Shown here: positions 61,802 through 64,000 of the stretch, in pieces
How positions within the stretch are numbered: position 1 is the stretch's first letter
Layout of the letters: every line of letters begins with the position of its first letter
NCBI GenBank assembly: GCA_964507325.1
Contig: CAZDQL010000013.1
Span: 1-64,000 of the forward strand
Direction of reading: 5' to 3'
Source: CAZDQL01 sp964507325
GTDB taxonomy: Bacteria; Planctomycetota; UBA1135; GCA-002686595
DNA length: 64,000 nt
Position numbers and translations under genes: made by a program
Notes under the pieces: generated by a model
The model's database searches: none
Told to the model about the DNA's origin: nothing
Seen by the model: the letters and a program-made list of their open reading frames with translations, nothing else

Positions 61802-62248
61802 ATGGCCAACCCCCGCACCATCGCACGCCTCGAGGCGCAGATCCTGCGCCGCGCCGCGCACTGCATCCAGTTCGAGCTGGCGGACCCGCGCGCGGGTTTC
61901 ATCACCCTCACCCGGGTCGAGCTCTCCAACGACTTGACCAGCGCGCGGATCTACTACTCGGTCCTGGGAGACGAGGGGGAGCGCACGAAGGCCGAGAGCC
62001 TCTTCGAGCAGGCGGGAGGCTTCATCCAGCGCCAGGTCGCACGCGTCCTGCACACGCGCACCGTGCCACACCTCAAGTGGATCTTCGACGAGACGATCGT
62101 GCGCGCCGCGGAGATGGACCTCCTGATCCGGCGTGCCCGCGAACGCGACGAGGCGATCCGTGCGGCGGGCGCCGGTAGCGGCACGGACTCCGAGGATTCC
62201 GGGGAGGAGGAGGCGAACGAGGGTGGCTGGGAGGAAGCGCACCACTAG
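61802..62248 (+). CDS. rbfA: 30S ribosome-binding factor RbfA
   Basis: The 148-residue KH-like protein aids late 16S/30S maturation. The family body is recognisable in RTIARLEAQILRRAAHCI, DPRAGFITLTRVELSNDLTSA and the VPHLKWIFDETI strand. A Glu/Ser/Gly-rich acidic tail (about 120-148) is longer than usual. Its 3' end overlaps the kinase gene by about 26 bases in another frame. Confidence 0.94.
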   Translation: MANPRTIARLEAQILRRAAHCIQFELADPRAGFITLTRVELSNDLTSARIYYSVLGDEGERTKAESLFEQAGGFIQRQVARVLHTRTVPHLKWIFDETIVRAAEMDLLIRRARERDEAIRAAGAGSGTDSEDSGEEEANEGGWEEAHH

Positions 62249-64000
62249 GGGCTCCCCCGCTCCCGAAATCGAGCTGGACCGGGAGCTGGGCGCGGGCAGC
62301 ACGGGCCACGTGCGACACGGGCGCTTGCGAGCGCCCTACGCCGAGTTCCCGGTGGGCACCGAGGTGGCGGTCAAGCGCCCGCACGCCGGGGCGGGAGCCG
62401 AGGCGCTGGAGGCCCTCGAGCTGGAGGGGCGCGCCGCCTTCGCCGCCAGGCACCCGAATCTCGTGCGGGCGGTCTACGCCGGCGAGGACCGCGACGGTCC
62501 CCTGGTGGTGACGCTCTACGTCCCTGGCCCCAGCCTGCGGGAGCTGATCGAGGAGGGCCCCCAGCCGGAGCCGCGGGTGCGGCACCTGGGGCGGGAGCTG
62601 GCGGGGGCCCTGGCGGTCTTGCACGCCTCGGGGTGGCTGCACGGCGACGTCAAGCCGGAGAACGCTCGCCTCGACGCGGCGGGGCGCGCGGTGCTGCTCG
62701 ACCTCGGCTTCGCGCGCCGGGTCGACGCGCCGGGGGGAGACGAGCGCCGGCCCGGCAGCTTCCCCTATCTCGCGATCGAGCAGGCGGCGGGGCGGGGAGC
62801 GAGCCCGGCTGCGGACGTCTTCGCCCTGGCGCTCGTGCTCTTCGAGCTGGCCCTGGGCGAGCACCCACTGGCCGAGTCCCTGGCAGGCGATCCCGACCTC
62901 TGGTCGTCGGCCTTGGCCCGGGTGACCACCCTGCTGCCCTCTTCCCTCGAGCCGCGGCTCTCTCCCTTCTTCGACGCCGTGATCCAGCTCGCCCTCCGCG
63001 CCGATCCGGGACGACGGCCGAGTGCGGCGGAGCTGACCCAACACCTCGAGCAGGGGGAGGCCGGGGCCTGGTGGCGCGAGCACGGCGCGCGGGAGGGGGA
63101 CCTGCGGCGTACCTCGATCGTCTGGACGGAGAGCGGGCAGCTGCCGTTGGTCGGCCGCGAGCAGGAGCTGATCCGCATGCGCCAGACCTTCGAACGCGCC
63201 TGCCGGGCCGAGGGCGGGGGTGCGGTCCTGTGGCTCGACGGCGAGGCCGGCTCCGGCAAGTCCCGCCTGGTCGGGGAGTTCGTGCGCGAGGCCCGCCGCG
63301 GCGCCGCCCCCCCCACCTTCCTCGACGGGCGCTGTCCCGAGTCGCTGCAGGAGCGCCCCGGTGCTCCGCTCCTGCATCTGCTCAGGCGTTGGCTGGGCCT
63401 GGCCCGGCGCGCCCATCCCGGGCCGCGCGAGCGCGGGCTCCTGGAGGAGCTGGTGCCCCCCCGCACGGCGGAGGTGCTCTTCAGCTCACTGGCCACCCTC
63501 TCCGAGCGCGCCCCCGCGGGAGAGGCCGACGCGCTGGCCACCTGGTTGGCGAGCCTGGGGATGGAGGCCCCGTTGGTGGTCTTCCTCGACGACCTCTCCT
63601 TCGCGGACACCCTCACCTTGGAGGGGCTGGCGCGCTTGGCGGAGCGACTCCCGGAGACGCGCCTGCTCCTGATCCTGGGAGTCCGCCGGGGGCGTCAGGC
63701 GCACAACCCCAGCGACCTCGAGAACCTGCGCGCGCGACTGACGGCCCGCGTGAGCGTCGAGACGGTGGTCCTCGGCCCTCTCGAGGAGGAAGAGGTGGCG
63801 GAGCTGGTCGAGACCCTCTTCTGCAGCTCGGCTCCGCGCCTGCGGCTGGCCCGCGCGCTGCACCAGCGCAGCGGCGGGTCGCCGGGGGCGCTGGCGGAGA
63901 TCCTGCACACCATGCGCTCCCGCGCTCAGGTGCGGCCCTCCCCCGAGGGCGACGGCGAGCTGGAGCTCCTGATCACCCCCGCCGAGCTGCCTCGCCCCCG
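62223..64000 (+). CDS. Ser/Thr protein kinase fused to AAA ATPase, partial
   Basis: At least 592 residues run off the window end. The N-terminal kinase (about 16-275) has the Gly loop GAGSTG, VAVK, HGDVKPEN in place of HRDxKxxN, and DLG instead of DFG. The first Arg of HRD is therefore absent, as in RD-minus kinases, but the catalytic Asp and metal Asp remain. A P-loop AAA module follows with Walker A GEAGSGKS (around residue 340) and Walker B LVVFLDDL, like the large kinase-ATPase-TPR regulators. The start is GTG at 62223 inside the end of rbfA, so it is coupled to the translation operon. No stop is seen to 64000. Confidence 0.9.
   Translation, partial: MAGRKRTTRGSPAPEIELDRELGAGSTGHVRHGRLRAPYAEFPVGTEVAVKRPHAGAGAEALEALELEGRAAFAARHPNLVRAVYAGEDRDGPLVVTLYVPGPSLRELIEEGPQPEPRVRHLGRELAGALAVLHASGWLHGDVKPENARLDAAGRAVLLDLGFARRVDAPGGDERRPGSFPYLAIEQAAGRGASPAADVFALALVLFELALGEHPLAESLAGDPDLWSSALARVTTLLPSSLEPRLSPFFDAVIQLALRADPGRRPSAAELTQHLEQGEAGAWWREHGAREGDLRRTSIVWTESGQLPLVGREQELIRMRQTFERACRAEGGGAVLWLDGEAGSGKSRLVGEFVREARRGAAPPTFLDGRCPESLQERPGAPLLHLLRRWLGLARRAHPGPRERGLLEELVPPRTAEVLFSSLATLSERAPAGEADALATWLASLGMEAPLVVFLDDLSFADTLTLEGLARLAERLPETRLLLILGVRRGRQAHNPSDLENLRARLTARVSVETVVLGPLEEEEVAELVETLFCSSAPRLRLARALHQRSGGSPGALAEILHTMRSRAQVRPSPEGDGELELLITPAELPRP

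Overview
The window is uniformly GC-rich, with tightly packed genes, frequent ATGA/GTGA overlaps and many large secreted proteins (HEAT, TPR, PQQ-type beta-propeller, terpenoid-cyclase-fold). It also carries a long MoxR-DUF58-von Willebrand cluster, unorthodox pilin-like proteins and a SpoVG with a zinc ribbon. This combination points to Planctomycetota or a close PVC/deep-branching relative, probably from a metagenome or draft assembly, since a 10-N gap lies at 13843-13852. This placement is an inference from gene content; no marker gene was aligned.

Region 1 (1-12070, minus strand): an initiator tRNA-Met lies at the end of a biosynthetic run that reads, in transcription order, hybrid histidine kinase, pssA, folK, panC, ispE, spoVG-like, a DUF2520 Rossmann protein, aroDE and a HEAT-repeat exported protein. 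A 194-bp inverted-repeat element separates DUF2520 from aroDE and supplies the aroDE ATG. Region 2 (12211-15996, plus): eno, an ftsB/divIC-like gene broken by the assembly gap, and a secreted PQQ-type propeller protein. The second copy of the repeat follows.

Region 3 (16391-36008, plus): a nearly gapless 11-gene operon. It runs moxR AAA ATPase, DUF58, two membrane von Willebrand proteins, a 1567-residue TPR/beta-propeller protein, a terpenoid-cyclase-fold protein, a membrane protein, a 944-residue periplasmic coiled coil, two small proteins and a second terpenoid-cyclase-fold protein. It looks like one envelope machine built around a MoxR/VWA core and is the best candidate here for a poorly described system. 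Region 4 (36259-41076): an FG-GAP lipoprotein, a TPR lipoprotein, the GTPase YchF, a coiled-coil protein and a low-molecular-weight phosphatase-like protein.

Region 5 (41194-57416): a B12-binding radical SAM enzyme; a secreted TPR protein; three pilin-like genes with their own sigma-70-like promoter; a zinc-ribbon protein; and a coupled run of thiS, thiG, a CPBP protease-like protein, a gamma-carbonic-anhydrase-like protein and larE. An RlmI-type methyltransferase, a HEAT/TPR protein, the third repeat copy and a receiver-less sigma-54-activator-like AAA protein follow. Region 6 (57700-64000, plus): nusA, infB, rbfA and a Ser/Thr kinase-AAA ATPase fusion cut by the window end; the nusA promoter has two perfect inverted repeats just upstream.

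The only stretch over 300 bases without a gene is 15997-16390, which holds the second repeat copy and the moxR leader. No CRISPR array, rRNA, recognisable transposase or phage gene was seen.
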